A stretch of DNA of 64,000 nt, from assembly GCA_038205115.1 (NCBI GenBank), contig JBBRCE010000003.1, positions 1 to 64,000 on the forward strand, read 5' to 3'. Shown piece by piece: positions 7,761 through 15,281 of this stretch; the first letter of the stretch is position 1, and each line of letters opens with the position of its first letter. The translations under genes and the position numbers were made by a program. The DNA comes from JBBRCE01 sp038205115. Its GTDB lineage: Bacteria; Planctomycetota; Planctomycetia; Pirellulales; JBBRCE01. The notes below the pieces were generated by a model. That model was not told the origin of the DNA, did no database searches, and saw nothing but the letters and a program-made list of their open reading frames with translations.

Positions 7761-8498
7761 ATGCGAGACATGGACTTGAAGCTGATCCAGCTCGAATCGG
7801 ACAGCAAGGAACCGCCGAAAGGTCGGAGTTGGAAACGAGGGATTTCGGACGATCCCGTAGAACACGCCCGCTGGTTAGCAGAAGGCTACCACGTGGGTTT
7901 GCCACTAGAGGAAAACAATCGATCGGTGCTCGATTTCGACGGACCGAATCACGAGAACGGACGAGAATATGCCCGCCAGTTTTACCAACGCTACCGAGAG
8001 CTTTGCACGTTTATCGTGGAGACAGCCGCGGGGAACATTCACTTCCATTTTCGGGGAAGCACGAAGACGCGGAAAATCTACGAGGCCGGAAAAGAGATCG
8101 GTGACATTAAAGGGAATGGTTATGTGGTGTGGATCGGTTCGACAATCCACAAAAAAGCCTACCGCCTTATTCAAGGTGGAGAGCTGAAACCGTTCCCCGA
8201 GCATTTATTCCCCATCGAGAAAAAGGAGGACAACCGACAACCCATTGACGAAAACGATCCCGTCCGCAGACTCATCCGCGCCCGAGAGTGGATGAAGAAG
8301 CGAGAGGGGAAGGCGGACGGCAACGGCCGTGGCCTTCAGCTGATCAAAACGTGCCGAGCACTCTTCGGAATGTTCGGACTTACCGAGGACCAGGTGTGGC
8401 CGCTGATCCTTGAATTCAATGAGCGGAATGTTCCGCCCTACTCGGAAAAGCAGTTACGCCACAAAGTCGAGGATGCTCAGAAAGGAGGAAGGTCATGA
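7761..8498 (+). CDS. Primase-polymerase (archaeo-eukaryotic primase superfamily)
   Basis: This 245-residue protein matches the bifunctional primase/polymerase N-terminal domain pattern. VLDFDG (D58, D60) supplies the catalytic DxD, HFHFRG (H94, H96) the hxH motif, and GDIKGNGYVVWIGSTIH (114-130) the conserved segment ending in Ser-x-x-His. The last 90 residues form a helical region (RLIRAREWMKKREG ... YSEKQLRHKVEDAQ) like the small helical domain that follows many plasmid and phage Prim-Pols. It would prime and extend DNA on the element. It starts 8 nt after the membrane protein gene and overlaps the next gene by ATGA. Confidence 0.8.
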   Translation: MRDMDLKLIQLESDSKEPPKGRSWKRGISDDPVEHARWLAEGYHVGLPLEENNRSVLDFDGPNHENGREYARQFYQRYRELCTFIVETAAGNIHFHFRGSTKTRKIYEAGKEIGDIKGNGYVVWIGSTIHKKAYRLIQGGELKPFPEHLFPIEKKEDNRQPIDENDPVRRLIRAREWMKKREGKADGNGRGLQLIKTCRALFGMFGLTEDQVWPLILEFNERNVPPYSEKQLRHKVEDAQKGGRS

Positions 8499-8695
8499 TC
8501 GAGTGCAAAGTAACCGAGGCATCGGGAGAGTGCCTTATGTGCGGAAGCACGGAGGAAGCGGCAACGGTCGAATTTAAGGACGCGAAGCCCGCCATCCTTT
8601 GCTTCACCGATTTCAGGAAGGCGTGGAAAAGCAGAACGACGCCGAAAAAGCAGAAAAAGAACGAGGCACGAACCGTCACGTCGTCGAAAACTTAA
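8495..8695 (+). CDS. Small protein with Cys pair, coupled to the primase-polymerase
   Basis: The 66-residue product has a CxxC (GECLMCGS) and one more Cys (AILCFTDF), suggesting a small zinc site, and a Lys-rich C-terminal tail (TTPKKQKKNEAR) that could contact nucleic acid. Its start overlaps the primase-polymerase stop as ATGA, so the two are translated together. Known Prim-Pols often work with zinc-binding or helicase partners, but a direct link is inference. Confidence 0.6.
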   Translation: MIECKVTEASGECLMCGSTEEAATVEFKDAKPAILCFTDFRKAWKSRTTPKKQKKNEARTVTSSKT

Positions 8696-8716
8696 CGGCC
8701 ACTGCCCCGCATAAGG

Positions 8717-8738
8717 ACCGGGGAATGGAGTCCCCGGT
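8717..8738 (+). terminator. Perfect 8-bp hairpin ahead of the HTH gene
   Basis: ACCGGGGA (8717-8724) pairs with TCCCCGGT (8731-8738) around ATGGAG, followed by ATTTT. It ends the 7041-8695 operon and stops only 9 nt before the ATG of the next gene. It may therefore act both as terminator and as a block to ribosome loading at 8748, where no ribosome binding site is visible. Confidence 0.6.
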
Positions 8739-8747
8739 ATTTTACCA

Positions 8748-9029
8748 ATGAGCACCATCGAAGAAAGACTAGAGCGGATCGAGGCGGCCCTTCGCATTCT
8801 CGTTTCTCAGAAGACCGTGAAGGACCTTTACACGACCGCCGAGGTGGCCGAGATTCTCGGCAAGGCGGAGTTTACGGTTCGCGAGTGGGCAAGGCTTGGC
8901 CGCGTGGTGGCACGGAAACGCCCCTGTGGGCGCGGCAACAGTACCGAGTGGGTCATCCCACACGACGAGCTAGAACGCATCAGAAACGAGGGACTTTTGC
9001 CCGTTTCGTCGTACCGCCATATACGGTAG
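8748..9029 (+). CDS. Helix-turn-helix DNA-binding protein (excisionase-like)
   Basis: The 93 residues begin with a coiled-coil-like helix (IEERLERIEAALRILV) and then a MerR-type / excisionase helix-turn-helix: DLYTTAEVAEILGKAEFTVREWARLGRVVARKR, with the wing Arg/Lys and a C-terminal PHDELERIRNEG. Proteins of this type act as recombination directionality factors or small repressors. Its position next to the tRNA and attachment-like sequences fits excision control, but no integrase is seen in the window. Confidence 0.7.
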   Translation: MSTIEERLERIEAALRILVSQKTVKDLYTTAEVAEILGKAEFTVREWARLGRVVARKRPCGRGNSTEWVIPHDELERIRNEGLLPVSSYRHIR

Positions 9030-9041
9030 AATTGCCTGCTT

Positions 9042-9143
9042 AGGAACGACCGAAAAATAACTTCCTCTGAGTGAGACGCCCGCTGCTCGTGATAGCGCGC
9101 GTCGACCCGAACGAAAAACGGAAGTTATTTTTCGGTCGTTCCT
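9042..9143. repeat. 24-bp perfect inverted repeat next to the tRNA gene
   Basis: The 24 bases at 9042-9065 (starting AGGAACGACC) are the exact reverse complement of 9120-9143. The 54-bp spacer is GC-rich. The right arm ends 2 bp before the first base of tRNA-Leu. As RNA it would fold into a very stable hairpin; as DNA it resembles a recombination or replication-terminus site. There is no transposase between the arms, so it is not an insertion sequence. Confidence 0.85.
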
Positions 9144-9145
9144 TA

Positions 9146-9227
9146 GCCGTCCTGGTGGAATTGGCAGACACGCAGGTCTTAGGAGCCTGTGTCGAAAGAC
9201 GTGTGGGTTCAAGTCCCACGGACGGCA
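9146..9227 (+). tRNA. tRNA-Leu (anticodon UAG)
   Basis: An 82-nt class II tRNA folds completely: acceptor GCCGTCC (9146-9152) with GGACGGC (9220-9226) and discriminator A9227; a D-arm; anticodon arm CAGGT-CTTAGGA-GCCTG with anticodon TAG; a long variable arm around TGTCGAAAGACGT; and T-arm GTGGG-TTCAAGT-CCCAC. The CCA end is not encoded. It decodes CUA and possibly other CUN codons. It lies inside the element end, between the inverted repeat and the displaced tRNA half. Confidence 0.95.
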
Positions 9228-9380
9228 TTGGGGACAAACCGGGGACAGCGTTGGAAATGCTAACCCGACACGGATACAATGCAAAACCAATGTTCCCTTG
9301 TTCTAAACTGTTACTCGTAGAGGGCTTTCCCACGCAAAACCGATCCTATTGCAACGTTTCCCCAACGAACGCGAGTGTGA

Positions 9381-9430
9381 CTTAGGATCTTGTGCCGCAA
9401 GGCGTGTCGGTTCGACTCCGACAGTGGCCA
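9381..9430 (+). other. 3' half of a second tRNA-Leu(UAG): probable attachment-site scar
   Basis: From the anticodon loop CTTAGGA (9381-9387, anticodon TAG) the sequence follows a tRNA-Leu 3' half: anticodon stem strand TCTTG, variable arm GCCGCAAGGCG, T-arm GTCGG-TTCGACT-CCGAC and AGTGGCC plus A9430. The 5' half is missing: the bases before the loop do not pair with TCTTG. Its acceptor strand does not fit the tRNA at 9146 (GCCGTCC), so it belonged to a different gene starting GGCCACT. Integrases that recombine in the anticodon loop leave such displaced halves at the far end of the element. Confidence 0.8.
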
Positions 9431-9655
9431 CTCCATATGCTTGCCCCGATGGGCGAGTTTTCTGACGGAATGCAGTACGAACGCACGTACCGCGTGGCCT
9501 ACTTCCCCGGGCCTAAAGGCATCATCGTCGGACTTGCCGCGCAACGGACTTGCCGCGGAACTGGCGCGACGGGTGCGACCCTGCCGCGAATTTCTCAACC
9601 GACGTTGCCTGCGTAAGCTACAAACTGCGGCGAACGTAGAGTGCCGCGAGGCCGG
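9431..9655. other. Gene-free junction between element and chromosome
   Basis: No gene is supported here. A small hairpin GCCC-CGAT-GGGC lies at about 9440 just after the tRNA half. A 12-bp direct repeat GGACTTGCCGCG occurs at 9530-9541 and 9546-9557. This is probably chromosomal sequence that followed the original tRNA-Leu gene. Confidence 0.4.
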
Positions 9656-11443
9656 CTAGCGGTCGCCGCTGACACGCCAGCGGACGTTGAACTGCCAGAT
9701 CATTACGCCTAGCAGCGCCGCGTCCATGATGATCGTGAAGGCAACGTGTTGCCAGAACTGCAACCAGTCTGGCGAGACCAATTCGCCGGGGGCGTCGTCC
9801 ACATTGATGGGCAAGCTGGCCGCCGCAATGAACGGGCTGACAATCCCGAACTTGCGGGCAATCGCAACTGCTCTGGCCTTTTCGGCAATGGCCGCCTGCT
9901 CCGCTTTCTTCTGGGCTGCGGCTTGCTGGATCGCTTCAGCTTTTGATAACGGCGTGGCTGGTGCGGCAGGCACAACAGGTATGTTGACTTCGTCTTTGCT
10001 GATATCCTCGGATTTGATGGTTTTAGCCGCGCTCTCGCCGCCCAAGAACGTGACCGTGAATTGTTCAATGGCCACCGGCGCCGCAAACAGCAGCACAATC
10101 ACCAGATAGGTGGTCATTAAACTGGTGGACGTCTTGCGGAACATCACCGAGCAAAACAGCGCCACGGTGGCGGTGGTTAGGCAGCACAGCACGATGATGG
10201 CCAGGTAGCCCAGCACGGCCGGAAAGTTGCGCCAATAAACGCCAACCATTCCGCAGGCCAGTGCCAACGGCCACAGCAGAAAACTGGTCAGCACGCTCGA
10301 GACCCGCAGCCCCGAGATCAATTTGGCGGACAGAATCTGCCAGGGCGAAATGATGGTGGTCAGCAGCAAATCGAGCGTTTGCCGTTCGCGCTCGCTGGTA
10401 ACGCTGCCGGCCGAAAACACGGGTCCGACGAGCATATTAAACAGTACCACGTAACTGATATACAGCGGTGCCTTGCTCGGCATCCAGTAGAGACAGACGG
10501 CCATCAGCGGAATGGCTAAAAACATACTGACTTGAATCACCAGCCGCAGCATCAGCGTGCCTTGGCTGAAGATTTCGCTCCGCATTTCTTTATCGAAGAC
10601 CGGGTTTGCGCCGTCGTCGAGCAGTGTGGTGCGTTTGGCGGGCGCGAACAGCCGGTCCGGAAATTGATCGCGACGAATCACCAGCCCCACGGCCTTTTGC
10701 GTTTCGCCTTCGACATCCACAACTTCCTTGCCTTCGCTGCCAACGTCGGGTGGATGCAGCAGCCTGTTGGTCGTATTGGCAAACAAGATGGCAATGATGG
10801 CGATGCAACCCACCGGCAGCACGGTAAAAGCCATAAACAGCCGGAACTCGCCCGCGCCCGCAAACGAAATCCAAAACAGCACGCCCACCAGGGCTAGCGG
10901 CAAGATCAATAAATAGCTGACCACCAGGGCGGCAGCCGTGCGCTGAAAATAACTGCTGCAGGCAATGCTGATCATGCCAAACGTGGCCACCGAAAGCATC
11001 ATCGCCAGGTACATAGCCAGCACTTCGTACAACGAAACGCCGCCTAGCGGCAGGCAAAGCATGACGATTGGCAGCGACGAAAAAACCAGAATCGCCAGCG
11101 GCAGCAGCGACGAGAGCATTTTGCCCAGCACAATGGCCGCTGGCCGTAGCGGGCTGGCCAGCAGCATTTCGTACGTCTTGCGTTCTTTCTCGCCGGTGAT
11201 GGTGGCTGCGGCAAAGCTGGGCGCCATCATCGAAGACAGCATGTACTGTCCCAAAAAGAACAGATTCACCAGCGTCTGCGCTTCCTGAGGATGCGCCATG
11301 TCGAGATGCGTTTTTTCCGGCCAGGCGAAGTACACCACCATGCCGAGCAGGGCGTTGTAGGCAAACAGCAGCACAAACGCCCGCGTCATCCGCAGATTGA
11401 GAACCAGCTCGCGTTGCAGCACCGGGTTTTCGATCAGATACAT
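9656..11443 (-). CDS. ABC-2 type transporter permease, two membrane halves fused
   Basis: The 595 residues contain two ABC-2 membrane units in tandem. Each has the coupling-helix signature: ITGEKERKTYEMLLASPL near residue 85 and VTSERERQTLDLLLTTI near 355. I count about 12 hydrophobic helices. A cytoplasmic loop links the halves (about 230-300), and an Ala/Lys-rich segment (about 480-540) precedes the last helix. It would pair with a separate ATPase to export an unknown substrate, perhaps in the NatB/gliding-type group. No ATPase lies beside it: upstream is argG and downstream is the mobile element, which may have separated it from partners. Confidence 0.8.
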   Translation of the reverse strand: MYLIENPVLQRELVLNLRMTRAFVLLFAYNALLGMVVYFAWPEKTHLDMAHPQEAQTLVNLFFLGQYMLSSMMAPSFAAATITGEKERKTYEMLLASPLRPAAIVLGKMLSSLLPLAILVFSSLPIVMLCLPLGGVSLYEVLAMYLAMMLSVATFGMISIACSSYFQRTAAALVVSYLLILPLALVGVLFWISFAGAGEFRLFMAFTVLPVGCIAIIAILFANTTNRLLHPPDVGSEGKEVVDVEGETQKAVGLVIRRDQFPDRLFAPAKRTTLLDDGANPVFDKEMRSEIFSQGTLMLRLVIQVSMFLAIPLMAVCLYWMPSKAPLYISYVVLFNMLVGPVFSAGSVTSERERQTLDLLLTTIISPWQILSAKLISGLRVSSVLTSFLLWPLALACGMVGVYWRNFPAVLGYLAIIVLCCLTTATVALFCSVMFRKTSTSLMTTYLVIVLLFAAPVAIEQFTVTFLGGESAAKTIKSEDISKDEVNIPVVPAAPATPLSKAEAIQQAAAQKKAEQAAIAEKARAVAIARKFGIVSPFIAAASLPINVDDAPGELVSPDWLQFWQHVAFTIIMDAALLGVMIWQFNVRWRVSGDR

Positions 11444-11516
11444 TCGCGATTCCTACGTGCCGGTGGTTACGCTCCTCTGCCGCGTCGCGGCGAAATGCTG
11501 GCCCGCGATCGCCGTC

Positions 11517-11561
11517 GCCACTCTCGCCACTCTCGCCACTCTCGCCACTCTCGACACTCTC
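11517..11561. repeat. Five-copy 9-bp tandem repeat
   Basis: The unit GCCACTCTC is repeated four times exactly (11517-11552) and once with one change (11553-11561) between argG and the permease gene. It is a simple-sequence array that could vary in copy number by slippage. Confidence 0.9.
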
Positions 11562-11569
11562 GCCCCCCC

Positions 11570-12784
11570 TCAATACTCGCGCTTATTGATTCGCCCTTGC
11601 ACGCGTTGCGGCAAGCCTTGAATGCGCAGAAAGCCTTCGGCATCGGTCTGATTGTACGAGCCGCCGCCTTCCATGCTGGCGATGCCTTCGTCGTACAGGC
11701 TGTTGGGGCTGGTGCGACTGGCCACCATGATGTTGCCTTTGTAGAGATTGAGCGTCACGTCGCCGGTGACATTTCGCTGTGCGTTGGCAATGAACGCCAG
11801 CAGCGCGTCCATTTTGGCAGTGTACCAAAAGCCGTAATAAACCATTTCGGCCACTTCCGGCGACATTCGATCGCGGAGATGCGTCAGGTCGCGGTCCATC
11901 GTCAATTGTTCGACCACGAGATGCGCGGCGTACAGCACGGTCATGCCAGGCGCTTCGTAAACGCCGCGGCTCTTCATGCCGACAAACCGATTTTCGACCA
12001 TGTCGATGCGGCCGACACCGTTGCGGCCGGCAATCTCGTTGAGTTTGAGCACCATCTGCAATGCGCTCAGTTTTTTGCCGTTGAGCGAAATCGGCACGCC
12101 GGCCTCGAAACCCAGCTTGACGGTTTCGATCTTGTCGGGAGCCTCTTGCGGCGAAACGGTCATGCCAAAATCGACCAGTTCCACGCCGTTGACGGTCAGG
12201 TCTTCCAGCTTGCCGGCTTCGTAACTGATGTGCAGGCAGTTTTCGTCCGAACTGTACGGCTTGGAAACCGACGCCTTGACCGGAATCTGCCGCTCGTTGC
12301 AGTAGGCAATCATTTCCGTGCGGCCCGGAAACAGCTTGCGAAAAGCCTCGATCCGCCAAGGCGCGATGATCTTGACGCTCGGATCAAGCGCCTCGGCAGC
12401 CAACTGAAATCGGCATTGGTCGTTGCCTTTGCCAGTCGCTCCGTGGGCGTAGGCTTCCGCGCCTAACTCGCGGGCAACCTGCAAACAAACCTTCGAAATC
12501 AACGGGCGGGCGATTGACGTGCCCAGTAGATAAATGCTTTCGTATTTTGCCTGCCACTGCAGCACCGGAAAAGCAAAGTCGCGGCAGAGTTCTTCCTGCG
12601 CATCGACAATCCGCGCCGATTTGGCGCCGCAGGTGTGCGCTTTTTTAAGAATCGCCTCGCGATCCTCGCACGGCTGCCCCAGATCGACATAAACGCAATG
12701 CACCTCGTAGCCCTGGTCTTGCAACCAGCCGAGGATGACGGAAGTATCCAGACCACCGGAATACGCTAAAACGCAACTAGGCAT
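11570..12784 (-). CDS. argG: Argininosuccinate synthase
   Basis: This enzyme joins citrulline and aspartate using ATP to make argininosuccinate, the penultimate step of arginine synthesis. The 404-residue product has the N-type ATP pyrophosphatase loop AYSGGLDTSV at its start, the downstream family motifs AHGATGKGNDQ and KPYSSDENCLH, and EGGGSYNQTDAEGF near the end. I use the ATG at 12784, which places the P-loop at the usual distance from the N-terminus; an in-frame ATG at 12796 adds four residues. It stands alone on the minus strand with no other arginine gene nearby. Confidence 0.95.
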   Translation of the reverse strand: MPSCVLAYSGGLDTSVILGWLQDQGYEVHCVYVDLGQPCEDREAILKKAHTCGAKSARIVDAQEELCRDFAFPVLQWQAKYESIYLLGTSIARPLISKVCLQVARELGAEAYAHGATGKGNDQCRFQLAAEALDPSVKIIAPWRIEAFRKLFPGRTEMIAYCNERQIPVKASVSKPYSSDENCLHISYEAGKLEDLTVNGVELVDFGMTVSPQEAPDKIETVKLGFEAGVPISLNGKKLSALQMVLKLNEIAGRNGVGRIDMVENRFVGMKSRGVYEAPGMTVLYAAHLVVEQLTMDRDLTHLRDRMSPEVAEMVYYGFWYTAKMDALLAFIANAQRNVTGDVTLNLYKGNIMVASRTSPNSLYDEGIASMEGGGSYNQTDAEGFLRIQGLPQRVQGRINKREY

Positions 12785-12993
12785 GAATCGATCCACTCGC
12801 CAGACAGAAAGCCACTTTAATCAATCAGCCTGCCATTGTGTCTGCCCTGCCGATGGCTGACAAGCGGTGCGCCTGCTGATTTCGCCAATGCCGAAAACCT
12901 TGCGGAATGCGTCCGAGTTAAGTCAAGCACTTTACGACCACGTTTGACGTTGGTCAGTCGTTCGATCGCGTGAACACAAGATTGACTCGCCGC

Positions 12994-14064
12994 TCAGGCA
13001 CGGCGGACGGTCGTGACCCACAGAAACGGTTTATCCGCCTCGTCGACGCGGATTTCGTATTTCAAGCCGGCTTTAAACAGCACGTCGTCGAGCACCTTGG
13101 CGTAAAACGTCTTTTTGGCCGGAAACGAAATCAGTTTTGCGGCGTCAATTTGCAACGTAGCCATCGAATTCTGATCCATGATCACCGGCACGTTCAATCG
13201 CCCTTGAATTGCGGCCAGCACATCGTTCAACGGAACTTTTTCGAACTCCACATTGAGAAATTCGAACAGCGTTGGCACGGTCTTGTTCGGTGGCGATTCG
13301 CTGGGCCAACCGATCGGCCAGGCCTCGGCCGCTTTGTCGCTTTTGGTGACGCGGTAGCCCAATTCGCCGCCTGCGGGCTTGCCCGGCTGCAGCATTGCGC
13401 CGGCCGGTCGCAAGATGATGGCGATCGCCGTACCGCATGACATGCCTTCCAGCTCCTCCGAAAGTTTTCCATCGGCTTTGAATAAATCCGCCGCGGTCTC
13501 GTCGGCCTTCAATGGCAGTTTGAGCGACTGCCGAATCTTGCCGATCGCCTGACCGGGCGCGAGTCCTTTGGTACTAAAACCGACGGTCTGCTTGAGATCG
13601 GCCTGCACGGCTTCGAGTTGCGACGGCGTCAGCCCAAAGGCGGCCTTTTTGATGGTCACGCCTTCGACGCCGTTGTCGCTGAGTTCTCGCAGCCACTTGG
13701 CGATTTCGGCTTTGTCGTTGGCGGAAAATCGCCCGCCCGGAACGACCAGTTGATTATTGGCCGTGAGAATGCCGCGAACATGAAACGCAGGCGCGCGCTC
13801 GGTGCCGCGCTTTTCGATCGACGGCTTATCACCTTGCTGCGCTTTGCGAATTTGCAAGTTGCCGACCTTCAAGTCCGAGAGCACCTGTTGCCACTTTTGC
13901 GGCCCGTTCATCGGAAAGCCTTCTTCGCTGGCCAGCTCGAATTCGAACGTGGCAGTCGGCTTGGCGGCCGCTGGCGGCGCGGCCTGCGACGTCGGCAGAA
14001 GCGCGACGATTGCCACCACCACAATTGACTGCACTAACGAAGCCAATCGTTTGAGAAAAACCAT
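12994..14064 (-). CDS. Secreted protein with a novel shared domain and an STN-like end
   Basis: Residues 1-29 form a signal peptide. Residues 58-136 make a domain also found in the 551-residue protein at 18464: LKVGNLQIRKAQQGDKPSIE ... GTERAPAFHVRGILTANNQLV. A central region follows, then about residues 270-356 (NVEFEKVPLNDVLAAIQGRL, PVIMDQNSM, VLDDVLFKAGLKYEI) resemble the short secretin/TonB N-terminal (STN) fold seen in many planctomycete secreted proteins. It probably acts in the periplasm or cell envelope. No catalytic residues are evident. It is divergent from the gene at 14185. Confidence 0.65.
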   Translation of the reverse strand: MVFLKRLASLVQSIVVVAIVALLPTSQAAPPAAAKPTATFEFELASEEGFPMNGPQKWQQVLSDLKVGNLQIRKAQQGDKPSIEKRGTERAPAFHVRGILTANNQLVVPGGRFSANDKAEIAKWLRELSDNGVEGVTIKKAAFGLTPSQLEAVQADLKQTVGFSTKGLAPGQAIGKIRQSLKLPLKADETAADLFKADGKLSEELEGMSCGTAIAIILRPAGAMLQPGKPAGGELGYRVTKSDKAAEAWPIGWPSESPPNKTVPTLFEFLNVEFEKVPLNDVLAAIQGRLNVPVIMDQNSMATLQIDAAKLISFPAKKTFYAKVLDDVLFKAGLKYEIRVDEADKPFLWVTTVRRA

Positions 14065-14184
14065 AAATCGTACCTCGCAGGATTTGTTCCACGCGTATGC
14101 TTAAACTATACCATATGGTCCGCTCTCCCCAGCCAATGCGGGAAATGAACCAGCAACTTCGCACCGCAAACCAATTGCTTTCAA

Positions 14185-15147
14185 ATGACATTCAGAAACA
14201 TTGCCACTCGATTCACTTTTAACGTCGCGGCATTATGTCTCGTGCCGCTCTGCCACAGTCAACTTCAAGCTGAGGACGCACCCATCACGGGCAACTCCAG
14301 CATCAAGCAAACAGACGGCAAATCGACGCTGGTGATTACCACGACATCGCGGCTGGCGGGCGCCATTCATTCGCTCACCTGGAACGGCAAAGAATTCATC
14401 GATAGCGCGGATCACGGTCGGCAGCTGCAATCGGCGTCGAATTTGGATGTTGACGGCCAAATGTTCGGCGAGACATTCAACCCCACGGAAGCCGGTTCGC
14501 GCATCGACGGCGCAGGCCTCAAGTCGTCGAGCAAGCTGTTGAAATTGGAGGCGCAGGGCAACGAACTGCGAACCGTCAACCAGATGGCGTTTTGGTTGAA
14601 GCCCGGCGAAAAATCCGGCGTCAACATGGCGCTCAATACGGAGATTCTCTCGAATCATCTCGTCGCCAAGCATGTCGTGATTGGCTACAAAAACTGGCCT
14701 CGGGTCATCGCCTACGACGTGACATTCACCCTGCCTAAGGGCGAAAAACACAAGCATGCGGTGTTCGAAGCGCTCACCGGTTACATGCCGGCCGAATTCA
14801 GTCAGGTCTGGTTACTGGACGCTGACGGCAAGCTGCAGCTCGACCAATCGCCTAAACTCGGCGAGCAACATCGCCCTGTGGCGCTGTCCACGGCCGATGG
14901 GCAGTACGCCATGGGCGTGTTTTCGCCCGACCAACCGTCCAAGGGATTCGAGTCCACCGGTTACGGTCGGTTTCGTTTCGAGAAGCAACGCGTGGTGAAA
15001 TGGAACTGTGTTTTTCGCGTGCGCGACGCTCAAGGAATTCCGCCCGGCGATTTTGTTTACCGCATGTTCGTGCCGGTGGGCACGCGCGCGGAAGTCGGCC
15101 AGATGCTGGCCGGTTTGCAAGGCGAGTTTGCCAAGAAAACGGACTAG
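14185..15147 (+). CDS. Secreted beta-rich protein, unknown function
   Basis: A signal peptide (MTFRNIATRFTFNVAALCLVPLCHSQLQA) precedes about 290 residues of predicted beta structure: AGAIHSLTWNGKEFIDSADHG, GQMFGETFNPTEAGSR, MAFWLKPGE. The pattern, with conserved Trp/Asn-Gly turns and a HVVIGYKNWPRVIAYDVTF strand pair, recalls sugar-binding or polysaccharide-modifying beta sandwiches, but I cannot name the family. It is followed at 135 bp by a second exported protein. Function unassigned. Confidence 0.6.
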   Translation: MTFRNIATRFTFNVAALCLVPLCHSQLQAEDAPITGNSSIKQTDGKSTLVITTTSRLAGAIHSLTWNGKEFIDSADHGRQLQSASNLDVDGQMFGETFNPTEAGSRIDGAGLKSSSKLLKLEAQGNELRTVNQMAFWLKPGEKSGVNMALNTEILSNHLVAKHVVIGYKNWPRVIAYDVTFTLPKGEKHKHAVFEALTGYMPAEFSQVWLLDADGKLQLDQSPKLGEQHRPVALSTADGQYAMGVFSPDQPSKGFESTGYGRFRFEKQRVVKWNCVFRVRDAQGIPPGDFVYRMFVPVGTRAEVGQMLAGLQGEFAKKTD

Positions 15148-15281
15148 CGCAGTGAACATTGACCGCACGCCAACGCCGATTTAGGATGAACCACACACGA
15201 ATGCGGCTGCGCTGCGGCGCGGATTTCCATTCGAAAAACTCACACGCCGAGATCGTCTCAACTCACGCCAAAGGCTCAGCA

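Noticed and set aside
9042..9143. Insertion sequence bounded by inverted repeats
   Set aside because: The 54-bp interior cannot encode a transposase and no target duplication is seen.
9381..9430. Second functional tRNA-Leu gene
   Set aside because: The 5' half is absent: bases before the anticodon loop do not form a stem or a matching acceptor.
11517..11561. Possible CRISPR-like array
   Set aside because: Units are 9 bp with no spacers; a simple tandem repeat.
10590..11573. 327-residue frame antisense-phase to the permease, with Glu-Ser-Gly repeats
   Set aside because: It is an alternative frame of the permease gene and the 9-bp repeat; no support for translation.
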